From Desulfocurvus vexinensis DSM 17965 (lineage in GTDB: Bacteria; Desulfobacterota; Desulfovibrionia; Desulfovibrionales; Desulfovibrionaceae): 64,000 nt of DNA. The position numbers and the translations under genes are program-made. Below the pieces are notes generated by a model. The model had not been told where the DNA came from. It made no database searches and saw only the letters and a list, made by a program, of their open reading frames with translations. The DNA is taken from assembly GCF_000519125.1 (NCBI RefSeq), contig NZ_JAEX01000002.1, positions 248,001 to 312,000 of the forward strand, in the 5' to 3' direction. Shown here one piece after another: positions 39,902 to 49,002 of this stretch; within the stretch, counting starts at the first letter, position 1; each line of letters begins with the position of its first letter.

Positions 39902-41077
39902 ATGACCGCCACCACCGCCGCGCCTGCCCAGGCTCCCGCGACCTCCGCGACCCTTGCGCCCGGCGCGCCTGCCGCGCCCTCTGCAACCCCTGCGCCTGCC
40001 GCGCCTGCCACGGCCCACGCGCCCGCGCCCCGGGCGACGGGGGCGGCTCCGTGTGCGGCGTCCTCGGGGGGCGTCGCCGCCACGGCCTCCGGCGCCGGGG
40101 CGCCCCTGCTGCTGACTCTGGGCGATCCCAACGGCCTGGGGCCGGAGCTGGTCTGCCGCGTGCTGGGGGCCGGGGCCGCCCCGGCGCGGCCCCTGGTGCT
40201 TATCGGCCCGCGCCAGGTCCTGGAGCTGCACCGCGCCCGCCTGGGCCTGCCGCGCTTCTGGGCCGAGGCCGACCCCGCCGGGCCCCTGGCGCCCGGGCCC
40301 GGGGTCTGGCTGCGCGTGCCCCCGGGGCTGGAAACCTTCACCCCCCGCCCGGGCCAGGCCCACCCCGAGGGCGGACGCGCCGCCGGGCTGACCCTGGACG
40401 CCGCCTGCGACCTGCTGCGCGCCGGGGCCGCCCCGGGGCTGGTCACCTGCCCGCTGCACAAGGCCATGCTCCAGGAGGCGGGCTTCGACTTCCCGGGGCA
40501 CACCGAGTTCCTGGCCGAGCGCCTGGGCGTGGGCCGCGACGGGGTCTGCATGCACCTGTGCGGGCCCCGGCTGCGCGTCAGCCTGGCCACCACCCATCCG
40601 CCCCTGGCCGAGGTGCCGCGCCTGCTGACCCGGGAGCGCATCCTGCGCTGCCTGGAGCTGACCTGGGCGCTGATGGTCCGCCAGGGGCTTGCGGGCGCGC
40701 CGCTGGCCGTGTGCGGCCTCAACCCCCACGCCGGGGAGTCCGGGCGCATCGGCACCGAGGACCGCGACATCATCGCTCCGGCGGTGGAGGCGGCCCGGGC
40801 GCGCGGCATCGACGCCGTGGGCCCGCTGCCCGGGGACACGGTGTTCCATTTCGCCGCCGCCGGGCGCTACTCGGCGGTGCTGGCCATGTACCACGACCAG
40901 GGCCTGGCCCCGCTCAAGCTGCTGCATTTCAGCGAGGCCGTGAACGTGACCCTGGGCCTGCCCGTGGTGCGCACCAGCGTGGACCACGGCACGGGCTACG
41001 ACCTCACGGGCCGCGATGTGGCCGACACGGGCAGCCTGCGCGCGGCCCTGGCCCTGGCCGAGCGCCTGCTGGCCTGA
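39902..41077 (+). CDS. pdxA: 4-hydroxythreonine-4-phosphate dehydrogenase with Ala/Pro-rich N-terminal extension
   Basis: A 391-residue PdxA of vitamin B6 synthesis, oxidising 4-phosphohydroxythreonine. Motifs: LTLGDPNGLGPELV, VTCPLHKAML, FPGHTEFLAERLG, GLNPHAGESGRIGTED, MYHDQGLAPLK and VRTSVDHGTGYD. The first 65 residues are an Ala/Pro/Thr-rich stretch absent from ordinary PdxA (about 330 residues). A later start could remove part of it, but no in-frame ATG lies between it and the core. A strong terminator follows. Confidence 0.9.
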   Translation: MTATTAAPAQAPATSATLAPGAPAAPSATPAPAAPATAHAPAPRATGAAPCAASSGGVAATASGAGAPLLLTLGDPNGLGPELVCRVLGAGAAPARPLVLIGPRQVLELHRARLGLPRFWAEADPAGPLAPGPGVWLRVPPGLETFTPRPGQAHPEGGRAAGLTLDAACDLLRAGAAPGLVTCPLHKAMLQEAGFDFPGHTEFLAERLGVGRDGVCMHLCGPRLRVSLATTHPPLAEVPRLLTRERILRCLELTWALMVRQGLAGAPLAVCGLNPHAGESGRIGTEDRDIIAPAVEAARARGIDAVGPLPGDTVFHFAAAGRYSAVLAMYHDQGLAPLKLLHFSEAVNVTLGLPVVRTSVDHGTGYDLTGRDVADTGSLRAALALAERLLA

Positions 41078-41107
41078 CCCCGCCGTCCGGTACACTTATT
41101 GCTACCT

Positions 41108-41159
41108 GCGCCGCAGGGAGGACCGTGCCGGTCCTTCCCGCGGCGCTTCCTTTTCTTTC
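41108..41159 (+). terminator. Strong terminator after pdxA
   Basis: A 17-bp stem (two mismatches) GCGCCGCAGGGAGGACC with a five-base loop, followed by TTCCTTTTCTTTC. It separates pdxA from the glycan operon. Confidence 0.9.
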
Positions 41160-41181
41160 ACGCCGGGCACAAGGACGTGCA

Positions 41182-43272
41182 ATGAATGAACAATTCCTGA
41201 GGCGGCCCCTGCGCATCCCCCTGGACAGCCTGACCGACGGCCTGGCCCGGGCGGTGGCACTTTTCCGACACGGGCGCGAGATCCAGGCCTTCGACCTCTT
41301 CGAGCAGTTGCTGGAAACCTGGCCCCAGGCCCATGTGGAAATCCTGGCCCTGTGCCACGACTGCTACCAGGCCCTGCCCGGGCGCGACCGCTACACCCTC
41401 TACCAGCGGCGGCATTTCCGCTTCCCGGTGGCCGAGGGCGACCGGGTGCTGGACGTGGGCAGCGGCAACGTGCCCTTTCCCCTGGCCACGGACCTGGCCG
41501 ACCTCGACCCCGACGACGACGCCGTGGGCCGGGCCGGGCAGCCCTTCAAGGCGCTGGAAGGCCGCCGGGTCCACCGCTGCGCCGTGGAAAACCTGCCCTT
41601 TGCCGACCGGGAGTTCGATTTCGTCTCCTGCTGTCATGTGCTGGAGCACAGCGCCGACCCGGCCCGGGCCTGCGAGGAGCTGATGCGCGTGGCGCCCCGG
41701 GGCTACGTGGAGACGCCCTCGCCGGGCAAGGACATGTTCCTGAACACCGCCGAGGTCTCCAACCACCTGTGGCAGGTGCGGCTGTGGAACGGCGCGCTGG
41801 TCTTCGAGGAATACGACGCCGAGACGCGCCGGGGCCTGAAGTCCCCGGTGCTGCTGGACATGCACACCGCCCCGTCCACCCTGCGCGAGAAGGCGTTTTC
41901 GGCGCTCATGCTGCTGCGGGCCTCGGTGGTCAACACCATGCTGCTGTGGGAGGGCCGCTTCGATTACGAGGTGCGCTGGCGGCGCAACTGGGCCGTGGGC
42001 CTGGGCCCGCAGGCCCCGGAGCAGGCCCCGGACGCCGGGCGCCTGGAGGCCGTGGAGCCCCGGCCCGCCGTCGCCCGGCCCCTGCGGCTCATGCAGGTGC
42101 ACACCTTCTACCCCCAGAGCATCCAGGGCGTGTACGAGCGCATGCCCCGCCTGGCCGGGGCGCGCTACGAGGCCCAGGTCCAGGCCTTGGTGGACGACGG
42201 CTTCAGCGGCGTGCACATGGTCGCCCCGCACCTGGGGCCCCAGGGCTACGAAGCCCGGCTCGTTGTGGCCAACAACCCCCACGCCCAGCGGCGCTGGATG
42301 GCCGACCGCGGCCTGCCCCTGCCCCAGGGCGAGTGGGTGCGCGCCATCGCCCGCAGGCAGATCGAGGAATTCGCGCCCGACGTGCTCTATTGCAGCGATT
42401 CCATCACCTTCGACGGGCCCTTCGTGCGTTCCCTGGCCCTGCGCCCGGCCCTGACCCTGGGCTGGCGCGCGGCGGACATCCCGCCCGGAACGGACTGGCG
42501 CGGCATCGACGTGCTGCTCTCGTCCATGGGCCCGCTGCGCGAGTTCGCCCTGCGCATCGGCGCCGGGGCGGCGGAGGCCTTCTCGCCGGGCGTGCCCGAG
42601 GCCCTGGCCCGCGCCGCCGAGGGCGTGGAGCCCGACTGCGACGTGGTCTTCTCCGGCCAGTTCACCCCCGGGCAGCACCGCAGGCGCGGGCGCTACCTGG
42701 AGGCCCTGGCCCGCGCCGCCGGGCGCCCCGAGGGCGGCTTCTCCTGCGGGCTGTACCTCTCGGGCCAGACCCGGGGCCTGCCCGAACACCTGGCGCGCTG
42801 GCAGCGGCCCCCGGTCTACGGCGTGGCCATGCACCGCGCCCTGCGCAGCGGGCGTATCGCCTTCGACGCCCGGGCCACCCACGTCGGCCATGACCCACAG
42901 ACCGGCATGGCCGTGGACATCGGCGGGCGCGACACGGCCAACATGCGCCTGTTCGAGGCCACGGGCGCCGGGGTCTTCGTGCTCACCGAGGCCATGGACA
43001 ACCTTGCGGAATTCTTCACTCCCGGCCTGGAGATCGAGACCTATTCCAGCGCCCGCGAGCTGCTGGACAAGGTCCGCCACTACCTAGCCCACCCCGGGGA
43101 GCGCGAGGCCATCGCCGCCCGGGGCCGCCAGCGCTGCCTGCGCGACCACTCCATGCGCCGCAAGGCCGTGCTCTTCGACGCCATCGTGCGCCGCCATCTG
43201 GCCCGCGAGCGTGGTGGCCAGGGCCGGAGCGCCCCGCAGGCCAGCCCCGCCGGGCAGGAGGTCGCGCCATGA
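41182..43272 (+). CDS. Bifunctional SAM methyltransferase-glycosyltransferase
   Basis: A 696-residue fusion. The first part (about 75-190) is a class I methyltransferase: VLDVGSGNVPFPLATDL, then VENLPFADREFDFVSCCHVL and EHSADPARACEELMRV. The second (from about 300) looks like a CgeB-type glycosyltransferase (Glyco_trans_1_2): RLMQVHTFYPQSIQGVYERM, ADVLYCSDS-like strand, and the C-terminal NMRLFEATGAGVFVLTEAMD then LAEFFTPGLEIETY. It opens an operon of five glycan genes, ending ATGA into the next gene. The acceptor is unknown; flagellin or lipopolysaccharide are plausible. Confidence 0.83.
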   Translation: MNEQFLRRPLRIPLDSLTDGLARAVALFRHGREIQAFDLFEQLLETWPQAHVEILALCHDCYQALPGRDRYTLYQRRHFRFPVAEGDRVLDVGSGNVPFPLATDLADLDPDDDAVGRAGQPFKALEGRRVHRCAVENLPFADREFDFVSCCHVLEHSADPARACEELMRVAPRGYVETPSPGKDMFLNTAEVSNHLWQVRLWNGALVFEEYDAETRRGLKSPVLLDMHTAPSTLREKAFSALMLLRASVVNTMLLWEGRFDYEVRWRRNWAVGLGPQAPEQAPDAGRLEAVEPRPAVARPLRLMQVHTFYPQSIQGVYERMPRLAGARYEAQVQALVDDGFSGVHMVAPHLGPQGYEARLVVANNPHAQRRWMADRGLPLPQGEWVRAIARRQIEEFAPDVLYCSDSITFDGPFVRSLALRPALTLGWRAADIPPGTDWRGIDVLLSSMGPLREFALRIGAGAAEAFSPGVPEALARAAEGVEPDCDVVFSGQFTPGQHRRRGRYLEALARAAGRPEGGFSCGLYLSGQTRGLPEHLARWQRPPVYGVAMHRALRSGRIAFDARATHVGHDPQTGMAVDIGGRDTANMRLFEATGAGVFVLTEAMDNLAEFFTPGLEIETYSSARELLDKVRHYLAHPGEREAIAARGRQRCLRDHSMRRKAVLFDAIVRRHLARERGGQGRSAPQASPAGQEVAP

Positions 43273-44063
43273 GCACCGCCGTTTCCCTGGACGGCAGCCT
43301 GCGCGAGGTGCTGGAACGGCTGGCCCCGGTGCTGGGCGGGCTGCCGCGCCGCGTGCCGGGCCGGGCGCGCATCGACGGGCGCGAGCTGCACTACGCCGAC
43401 CTGCACAGCTTCTACCACCAGTGCGTGCAGATCCTCGGGCGCGGGTACTACGACTTCCGCCCCGCCCACGACGCACCGTACATCCTGGACTGCGGCGCGC
43501 ACATCGGCATCGCCGCGCTGTTTTTCGCCACGCGCTTCCCCCGGGCCGAGGTCCACGCCTACGAGGCCGACCCGCGCATCTTCGCCATGCTGGCCAGGAA
43601 CGTGGCCTCCTTCGGCCTGGGCAACGTCACCCCGCACCACGGCGCGCTGTGGACCGACGACGCGGGCGTGCGCTTCGCCATGACCATGGATGACTCCGGG
43701 CATGTGGGCGGGGCTGGGCCCGGCGCGGTGGCCGTGCCCAGCGTGCGCCTGCGTGACCTCATCGCCGCCCGCCCGCCGGACCTGCTCAAGCTCGACGTGG
43801 AGGGCGCGGAATACGAGCTGCTGGCCGATTGCGCCGATGTCCTCGGCTCCGTGGGGCGGCTGGTCATGGAGGTCCACCGCTTCGGGCACGAGGCGGGCGC
43901 CCTGCGCGACATCTTCGGCGTGCTGGACGCCGCGGGCCTGCGCTATGTGCTGGCCGACCTGGAGAACGCCTCCTGGCTGGCGCCGGACGAACGCCCGCCG
44001 TTCCCGCGCCTGGCCAGCGACAAATTCTGCTTCACCGTCTTTGCCTGGAGGCCCGGAACGTGA
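43269..44063 (+). CDS. FkbM-family methyltransferase
   Basis: A 264-residue SAM-dependent methyltransferase: YILDCGAHIGIAALFFATRF (SAM motif I), EVHAYEADPRIFAMLARNV, and the FkbM signature LLKLDVEGAEYELL. These enzymes often O-methylate sugars of surface glycans. Start overlaps the previous stop (ATGA) and its own stop overlaps the next start (GTGA), so it is translationally coupled on both sides. Confidence 0.88.
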   Translation: MSTAVSLDGSLREVLERLAPVLGGLPRRVPGRARIDGRELHYADLHSFYHQCVQILGRGYYDFRPAHDAPYILDCGAHIGIAALFFATRFPRAEVHAYEADPRIFAMLARNVASFGLGNVTPHHGALWTDDAGVRFAMTMDDSGHVGGAGPGAVAVPSVRLRDLIAARPPDLLKLDVEGAEYELLADCADVLGSVGRLVMEVHRFGHEAGALRDIFGVLDAAGLRYVLADLENASWLAPDERPPFPRLASDKFCFTVFAWRPGT

Positions 44064-45358
44064 AAGTCGTGCATCTGTGCATGCAGCATTACGGCGGCGC
44101 GGGCACCAGCGCCCAGCGCCTGCACGCGGGCCTGCTGGCCGAGGGCGTGGACAGCACCATGCTCGTGCTCAAGCGGCGCGGCGACGACGCCAGCATCCGC
44201 CTGCTGCCGGGCCCCGGCGGCCAGGCCCCGGCGGCCACCCCCGGCGGCGAGACCATCGCCCCGGGCTGGACGGCGGCCTCGCGCCGCTGGCAGGAACTGC
44301 TCGGGCCGTACCCCAACCGCTCGGCGGACCTGGAGCTGTTCAGCGACCCCTGGGCGGACACGCCCCTGGACGCCGTGGCCGCCGTGGGCGAGGCCGACGT
44401 GCTCAACCTGCACTGGGTGGCGGGTATGGTGGACTTCGCGCGCGATGTGCCGCTGCTGGCCTCTAGGCCCGTGGTCTGGACGCTGCACGACATGAACCCC
44501 TTCACCGGCGGCTGCCACTACAGCGTGGGCTGCCAGCGCTGGCGCGAGGCCTGCGGGGCCTGCCCGCTGCTGGGCTCGGCGGACGAGGCCGACGCCTCGC
44601 GCCGCTTTTTCGAGACCCGCCGCGCGGCCTACGCGGGGCTGGACCTGACGGTGGTCACCCCCAGCCGCTGGCTGGGCGATTGCGCCGGGGCCAGCGCGCT
44701 GCTGGGCCGGTTCCCCGTGCGGGTCATCCCCTACGGGCTGCCGGTGGACGTGTTCCGCCCCTACAGCCGCGAGGCCGTGCGCCGCGAGCTGGGCGTGCCC
44801 GAGGGCGCGCGGGTGGTGCTGTTCGGCGCGGCGGGGGTCCACAACCGGCGCAAGGGGCTGCGCTTTCTGGTGCGCGCCCTGGAGCTGCTGGCTGCGGACG
44901 GGCGCACGCCCCCGGTGGTGCTGGCCATGTTCGGCGAATTCGGCGGCCAGGCCCCGCGCCTGCCGTTCCCCGTGCTCCCGGCGGGCTACGTCACCGACGA
45001 GACGCAGCTGGCCCTGCTGTATTCCATGGCCGACGTGTACGTGCTGCCCTCCCTGGAGGACAACCTGCCCAACGTGGTGCTGGAGGCCCTGGCCTGCGGC
45101 ACGCCGGTGGTGGGCTTTGACACCGGGGGCATCCCCGACATGGTCGAGCACAAGCGCACCGGCTGGCTCGTGCCCCCGGGCGACGCCGCCGGGCTGGCCG
45201 ACGGCATCCGCTGGGCCCTGGGCGGGCCTGCCGGGCCGGGCCGTGCCCGGCTGTGCCGCAGCGTGGCCCTGGAGCGCTACCCCCTGGCCGCGCAGGCCCG
45301 GGCCTACGTGAACCTGTATGCGGAGCTGCTCGCGCGCCGCGCGGGCCGGAGGGGGTGA
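44060..45358 (+). CDS. GT4-type glycosyltransferase
   Basis: A 432-residue GT-B enzyme beginning at GTG 44060: KVVHLCMQHYGGAGTSAQRL, a WTLHDMNPFTGGCHY strand typical of a subgroup of GT4 enzymes, a small Cys cluster (CHYSVGCQRWREACGACPLL), and the donor-binding region ADVYVLPSLEDNLPNVVLEA then CGTPVVGFDTGGIPDMV. The substrate is not evident. Third gene of the glycan operon. Confidence 0.87.
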   Translation: MKVVHLCMQHYGGAGTSAQRLHAGLLAEGVDSTMLVLKRRGDDASIRLLPGPGGQAPAATPGGETIAPGWTAASRRWQELLGPYPNRSADLELFSDPWADTPLDAVAAVGEADVLNLHWVAGMVDFARDVPLLASRPVVWTLHDMNPFTGGCHYSVGCQRWREACGACPLLGSADEADASRRFFETRRAAYAGLDLTVVTPSRWLGDCAGASALLGRFPVRVIPYGLPVDVFRPYSREAVRRELGVPEGARVVLFGAAGVHNRRKGLRFLVRALELLAADGRTPPVVLAMFGEFGGQAPRLPFPVLPAGYVTDETQLALLYSMADVYVLPSLEDNLPNVVLEALACGTPVVGFDTGGIPDMVEHKRTGWLVPPGDAAGLADGIRWALGGPAGPGRARLCRSVALERYPLAAQARAYVNLYAELLARRAGRRG

Positions 45359-45360
45359 CC

Positions 45361-46344
45361 ATGCCCGGGCATGTCCTGGTTACCGGCGGGGCCGGATACA
45401 TCGGCAGCCACACCTGCAAGGCCCTGGCCGGGGCCGGATACACGCCCGTGACCGTGGACAACATGGTCTACGGCCACCCCTGGGCCGTGCAGTGGGGCCC
45501 GTTGGTGGAGGGCGACATCCGCGACGCGGACCTGCTGGATTCGGTGTTCGCGTTGTTCCGGCCCGTGGCCGTGCTGCATTTCGCGGCCTTCGCCTATGTG
45601 GGCGAGAGCGTGGCCGACCCCGGCAAGTACTACGCCACCAACGTGGGCGGGACCATCGCCCTGCTGGAGGCCATGCGCCGCGCCGGGTGCGCCACGGTGG
45701 TCTTTTCCAGCACCTGCGCCACCTACGGCGAGCCCGTGACCCCCGGCGCGCCCATGGACGAGGCCCACCCCCAGGCCCCGGTGAACCCCTACGGGCGCTC
45801 CAAGCTGATGATCGAGACCATCCTGGCCGACTACGGCGCGGCCTACGGGCTGCGGCACATGAGCCTGCGCTATTTCAACGCCGCCGGGGCCGACCCCGAC
45901 GGCGAGCTGGGCGAGGACCACGACCCCGAGACGCACCTCGTGCCGCTGGCCATCGGCGCGGCCCTGGGTACGCGCGGGCCGCTGCGGGTCTTCGGCACCG
46001 ACTATCCGACCCCCGACGGCACCTGCGTGCGCGACTACGTGCACGTCACCGACCTGGCCCGGGCCCATGTGCTGGCCCTGGGGCATCTGGAAGGCGGCGG
46101 CGCGCCGGGGATGCTCAACCTGGGCACCGGGCGCGGCAACTCCGTGCGCGAGGTGCTGGGCGCCGTGGAGCGTGCCGCGGGCCGCCCCGTGCCCTGGGAG
46201 GCCGCCGCGCGCCGCGCGGGCGACCCCGGGGCCCTGGTGGCCGCCGCCGGGCGCGCCCGCGCGGTGCTCGGCTGGACCCCGCAGCTCACGGACATCGACA
46301 CCATCGTGGGCACGGCCTGGCGCTGGCACGCCACCCGGGCCTGA
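45361..46344 (+). CDS. galE: UDP-glucose 4-epimerase
   Basis: A 327-residue extended SDR: NAD motif VTGGAGYIGSHTCKAL, catalytic SSTCATYG with the Tyr-Lys pair NPYGRSK, LRYFNAAGADPDGELGEDH and CVRDYVHVTDLA. It interconverts UDP-glucose and UDP-galactose (perhaps also the N-acetyl forms) and supplies sugars to the neighbouring transferases. It starts two bases after the previous stop. Confidence 0.93.
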   Translation: MPGHVLVTGGAGYIGSHTCKALAGAGYTPVTVDNMVYGHPWAVQWGPLVEGDIRDADLLDSVFALFRPVAVLHFAAFAYVGESVADPGKYYATNVGGTIALLEAMRRAGCATVVFSSTCATYGEPVTPGAPMDEAHPQAPVNPYGRSKLMIETILADYGAAYGLRHMSLRYFNAAGADPDGELGEDHDPETHLVPLAIGAALGTRGPLRVFGTDYPTPDGTCVRDYVHVTDLARAHVLALGHLEGGGAPGMLNLGTGRGNSVREVLGAVERAAGRPVPWEAAARRAGDPGALVAAAGRARAVLGWTPQLTDIDTIVGTAWRWHATRA

Positions 46345-46372
46345 GCCGCGCCGGAGCACGGGACTGACCGCC

Positions 46373-48067
46373 ATGCGCATCGTCGTCGTCAACCAGCGGG
46401 TCATGGCCCGGACCTTCGGGGCGCTGGGCCACGAGGTGCTGGACCTGGCCCTGGAGCCCGGGCCGCGCAACCTGCCCGCGGAGCTGGCGGCCCGGGGCCT
46501 GGACGCCGCGTGGCCGGAGCTGGTGCTCGAAGTGGAGCGCCTGTCCCCGCGCACCATCCTCATGGGCCTGGGCGAGCTGGCCTGCCCCAAGCTCTTCTGG
46601 GCCGTGGACGTGCATCTCAATGCCTGGTGGCACCACGCCTACGCCCGGCAGTTCGACGCCGTGCTCTGTTCGCAACTGCCCTGGGTCCGGCGCCTGGAAG
46701 CCCTGGGCGCCGGGCGGGTGGCCTGCCTGCCGTGGTTCGGCACGGCGCGCCCCTGGCGGCCCTGGGCCGCGCGCGGGCGGGCCCTGTGCCTCGTGGCCCG
46801 TGTCACGGCGGACCGCCCCGCGCGCAGGCGCATGGTCGGGCATCTGGCGCAGCGCCACGGCCTGACGCACCTGGACGGGCTGGACACCGAGGCCATGCTC
46901 GACGTGTATTGCGATACGCGCATCGTGCCCAACGAGGCCATTTGCAGCGAGGTGAATTTCCGGCTCTTCGAGGCCGCCTCGTGCGGCTGCGCGGTGCTCA
47001 ACCAGGCCGCCGAGGGCGGGGTGGGGCACCTGTTCGAGCCGGGGGCGGAGGTGGCCGAGTTCGCGGACATCCACGAGCTGGACGCTCTGGCGCGGGGCCT
47101 GCTGGCCGACCCCTGGCGGGCCGAGGCCATGGGCCGCGCGGCCTGGGAGCGCGTGCAGCGCGAGCACCTGCCCGGGCACCGCTGCGCGGCCATCCTGGAC
47201 CTGGCCGCCCGTGCGGCGGGCACGGCGCCCCGGGGGCCCGGGGCCGACGCCCACGCCTGGCACGCCGTGGCGCGGCTGGCCGAGGGCGGCATGGTCGAGG
47301 CCCCGGCCAGACCCGTGGTGCGGGCCCTGGGGCCCCTGGTCTGGGCCGAGGCCTGGGCCTTCGCCGGGCTGGTGCGCACCCTGTGGCGCACGGGCGAAAC
47401 CGGGGAACTGCTGCGCCTGCTGCGGGCCGCCCTGGACCAGGGCCGCTTCACGGGCGACCTGGAGGCGGGGCTGGCGGCCTCGGGCGCGGCCCTGCGCGCC
47501 GGAGAGGCGGAGCTGGCCCGGGCCTTCTGGCTGGCCCACGCCCGGGCCCGGAGCCTGGGGGACCAGGGCGGGGCGGGCCCCGTGGACCTGCTGCTGGCCT
47601 GGGCCGGGGAGTGCGAGCGTGCCGGGCGGGACATGCAGCCCGGGCTGCGCTTCGACCCCGCGCGCACCGTGCCCGGCACGGCCCTGGAATGTCTGCTGTG
47701 GGCCAACGAGCTGGCCCCCGGGCGGCCCGGAATCATGCGCCGCCTGGACGCCGTGGCCGCGCGCCACCCCGGGGCGGCGGAGTTCCGCCTGTCGGTGCTC
47801 TCCTGGCTCGGGCTGCGCGCGCCCGGCGACTGGCGCCTGGGGCTGGAACTGGGCCTGGCGAACCTGCGGGCCATGCGTCTGGTCCAGGGCCTGGAGGAAC
47901 TGGCCCTGGCCCGCGACGCCGCCCTGGCCCGGAGCGCCGGAGGGCGCTTCGACGCCGTGCTGGCCGCGCGCGGCGGGGCCGCCCTGGCCGCCACCGTGCG
48001 CGCCATGGACCCGCCCGCTCAGGGCTCCCCGGAGCCCGCCTCGTCCTCGAATACCCCGTCCAGATAG
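46373..48067 (+). CDS. CgeB-like glycosyltransferase with helical C-terminal half
   Basis: A 564-residue protein. The N-terminal half resembles the Glyco_trans_1_2 family: MGLGELACPKLFWAVDVHLN, CSQLPWVRRLEALGAG, and NFRLFEAASCGCAVLNQAAE near the nucleotide site. The rest is Ala/Leu/Glu-rich helix repeats resembling TPR-like scaffolds. Its last 49 bases overlap the end of the GT2 gene on the other strand. Function in surface glycan or flagellin glycosylation is likely but unproven. Confidence 0.78.
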   Translation: MRIVVVNQRVMARTFGALGHEVLDLALEPGPRNLPAELAARGLDAAWPELVLEVERLSPRTILMGLGELACPKLFWAVDVHLNAWWHHAYARQFDAVLCSQLPWVRRLEALGAGRVACLPWFGTARPWRPWAARGRALCLVARVTADRPARRRMVGHLAQRHGLTHLDGLDTEAMLDVYCDTRIVPNEAICSEVNFRLFEAASCGCAVLNQAAEGGVGHLFEPGAEVAEFADIHELDALARGLLADPWRAEAMGRAAWERVQREHLPGHRCAAILDLAARAAGTAPRGPGADAHAWHAVARLAEGGMVEAPARPVVRALGPLVWAEAWAFAGLVRTLWRTGETGELLRLLRAALDQGRFTGDLEAGLAASGAALRAGEAELARAFWLAHARARSLGDQGGAGPVDLLLAWAGECERAGRDMQPGLRFDPARTVPGTALECLLWANELAPGRPGIMRRLDAVAARHPGAAEFRLSVLSWLGLRAPGDWRLGLELGLANLRAMRLVQGLEELALARDAALARSAGGRFDAVLAARGGAALAATVRAMDPPAQGSPEPASSSNTPSR

Positions 48068-49002
48068 ACGCCCGGGGCGATCCACAGCCCGTGGTACGCG
48101 CGCCAGGAGTCCTCCCGGGCGCGGGGAATGACGTGGGCCACGCGCACGCTGAAGGGCTCGGGGTGGCGCGCGCGCACGGCCTGGCCGAACTCGCGCAGGC
48201 CGAGCTTGTCCAGCGCGTTGCCGTCCGGGTCATGCAGCGTCTCGGTGAAATCGAAAAATTCCGTCTGCATGGGCAGGGGCGCCAGGGCGCGCAGGTGGCG
48301 GTTGTTGGCGAGCTGCTCGGCGCGCAGGGCGCGGCAGTTGTTGGCCGCGTGCCGGCGGTAGCGGTAGAGGCGTTCGGGCACGAAGGCGGCCTTGGCCGCG
48401 CCCGCGCGTTCGATGAGCGCGAAATACAGCGCCAGGTCGCCCGCCGCGCGGCAGGGCTGGCCCGTGGGGTCGCACAGGCAGGCGGGCGGCAGCCCGCGCA
48501 GCAGGTAGCCCTTGAAGCTGCGCAGTTGCGACAGGCACCACAGCTGCTGGCGCACGGGCACCCCGGGCAGCAGGGCCCGGCCCGTGGAGCCCGCGAGGCC
48601 TTCGATCTCCATGTCCGTCCAGACCACGTCGAACCCGCGCGCGTGTTCCTCCATGAGCCGCGCCAGGGCCCCGGGCAGCAGGGTGTCGTCGCCGTCGAGG
48701 ACGGCCACCACCTCCGCCGGGGCCGGGGCCAGCCGGGCCAGGGCCTCCCGGGTGTTGGCCATGAGTCCGCCGCGCGCGGGCAGGCTGCGCCAGGTGATGC
48801 GCGGGTCGTCCAGGTAGGGCCGCACGGCGCGCTGCGTGCCGTCGGTGGAGGCGTCGTCGGCCACCAGCAGCCGCCAGTGGGGCCAGTCCTGGGCCAGCAC
48901 CGAGTCCAGGCAGGGGCCGATGAACGCGGCGCAGTCGCGGCAGGGCACCACCAGGGCCAGCCCCGTGGGGTGCAGCGCGCTACGCACGGCCTGCCCCCGC
49001 AT
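48019..49002 (-). CDS. GT2-family glycosyltransferase
   Basis: A 327-residue GT-A enzyme: ALVVPCRDCAAFIGPCLDSV, LLVADDASTDGT, the DxD-like metal site VVAVLDGDDTLLPGA, and VWTDMEI. The second half, with many Arg and Tyr, resembles acceptor-binding regions. It is the last gene of the minus-strand operon; its start overlaps the upstream gene by 23 bases and its end overlaps the convergent gene by 49. Confidence 0.88.
   Translation of the reverse strand: MRGQAVRSALHPTGLALVVPCRDCAAFIGPCLDSVLAQDWPHWRLLVADDASTDGTQRAVRPYLDDPRITWRSLPARGGLMANTREALARLAPAPAEVVAVLDGDDTLLPGALARLMEEHARGFDVVWTDMEIEGLAGSTGRALLPGVPVRQQLWCLSQLRSFKGYLLRGLPPACLCDPTGQPCRAAGDLALYFALIERAGAAKAAFVPERLYRYRRHAANNCRALRAEQLANNRHLRALAPLPMQTEFFDFTETLHDPDGNALDKLGLREFGQAVRARHPEPFSVRVAHVIPRAREDSWRAYHGLWIAPGVYLDGVFEDEAGSGEP

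Noticed and set aside
37940-41095. 1051-codon frame opposite glgA, the CBM48 gene and pdxA
   Set aside because: Shadow of three clear genes with low-complexity translation and no recognisable domain.
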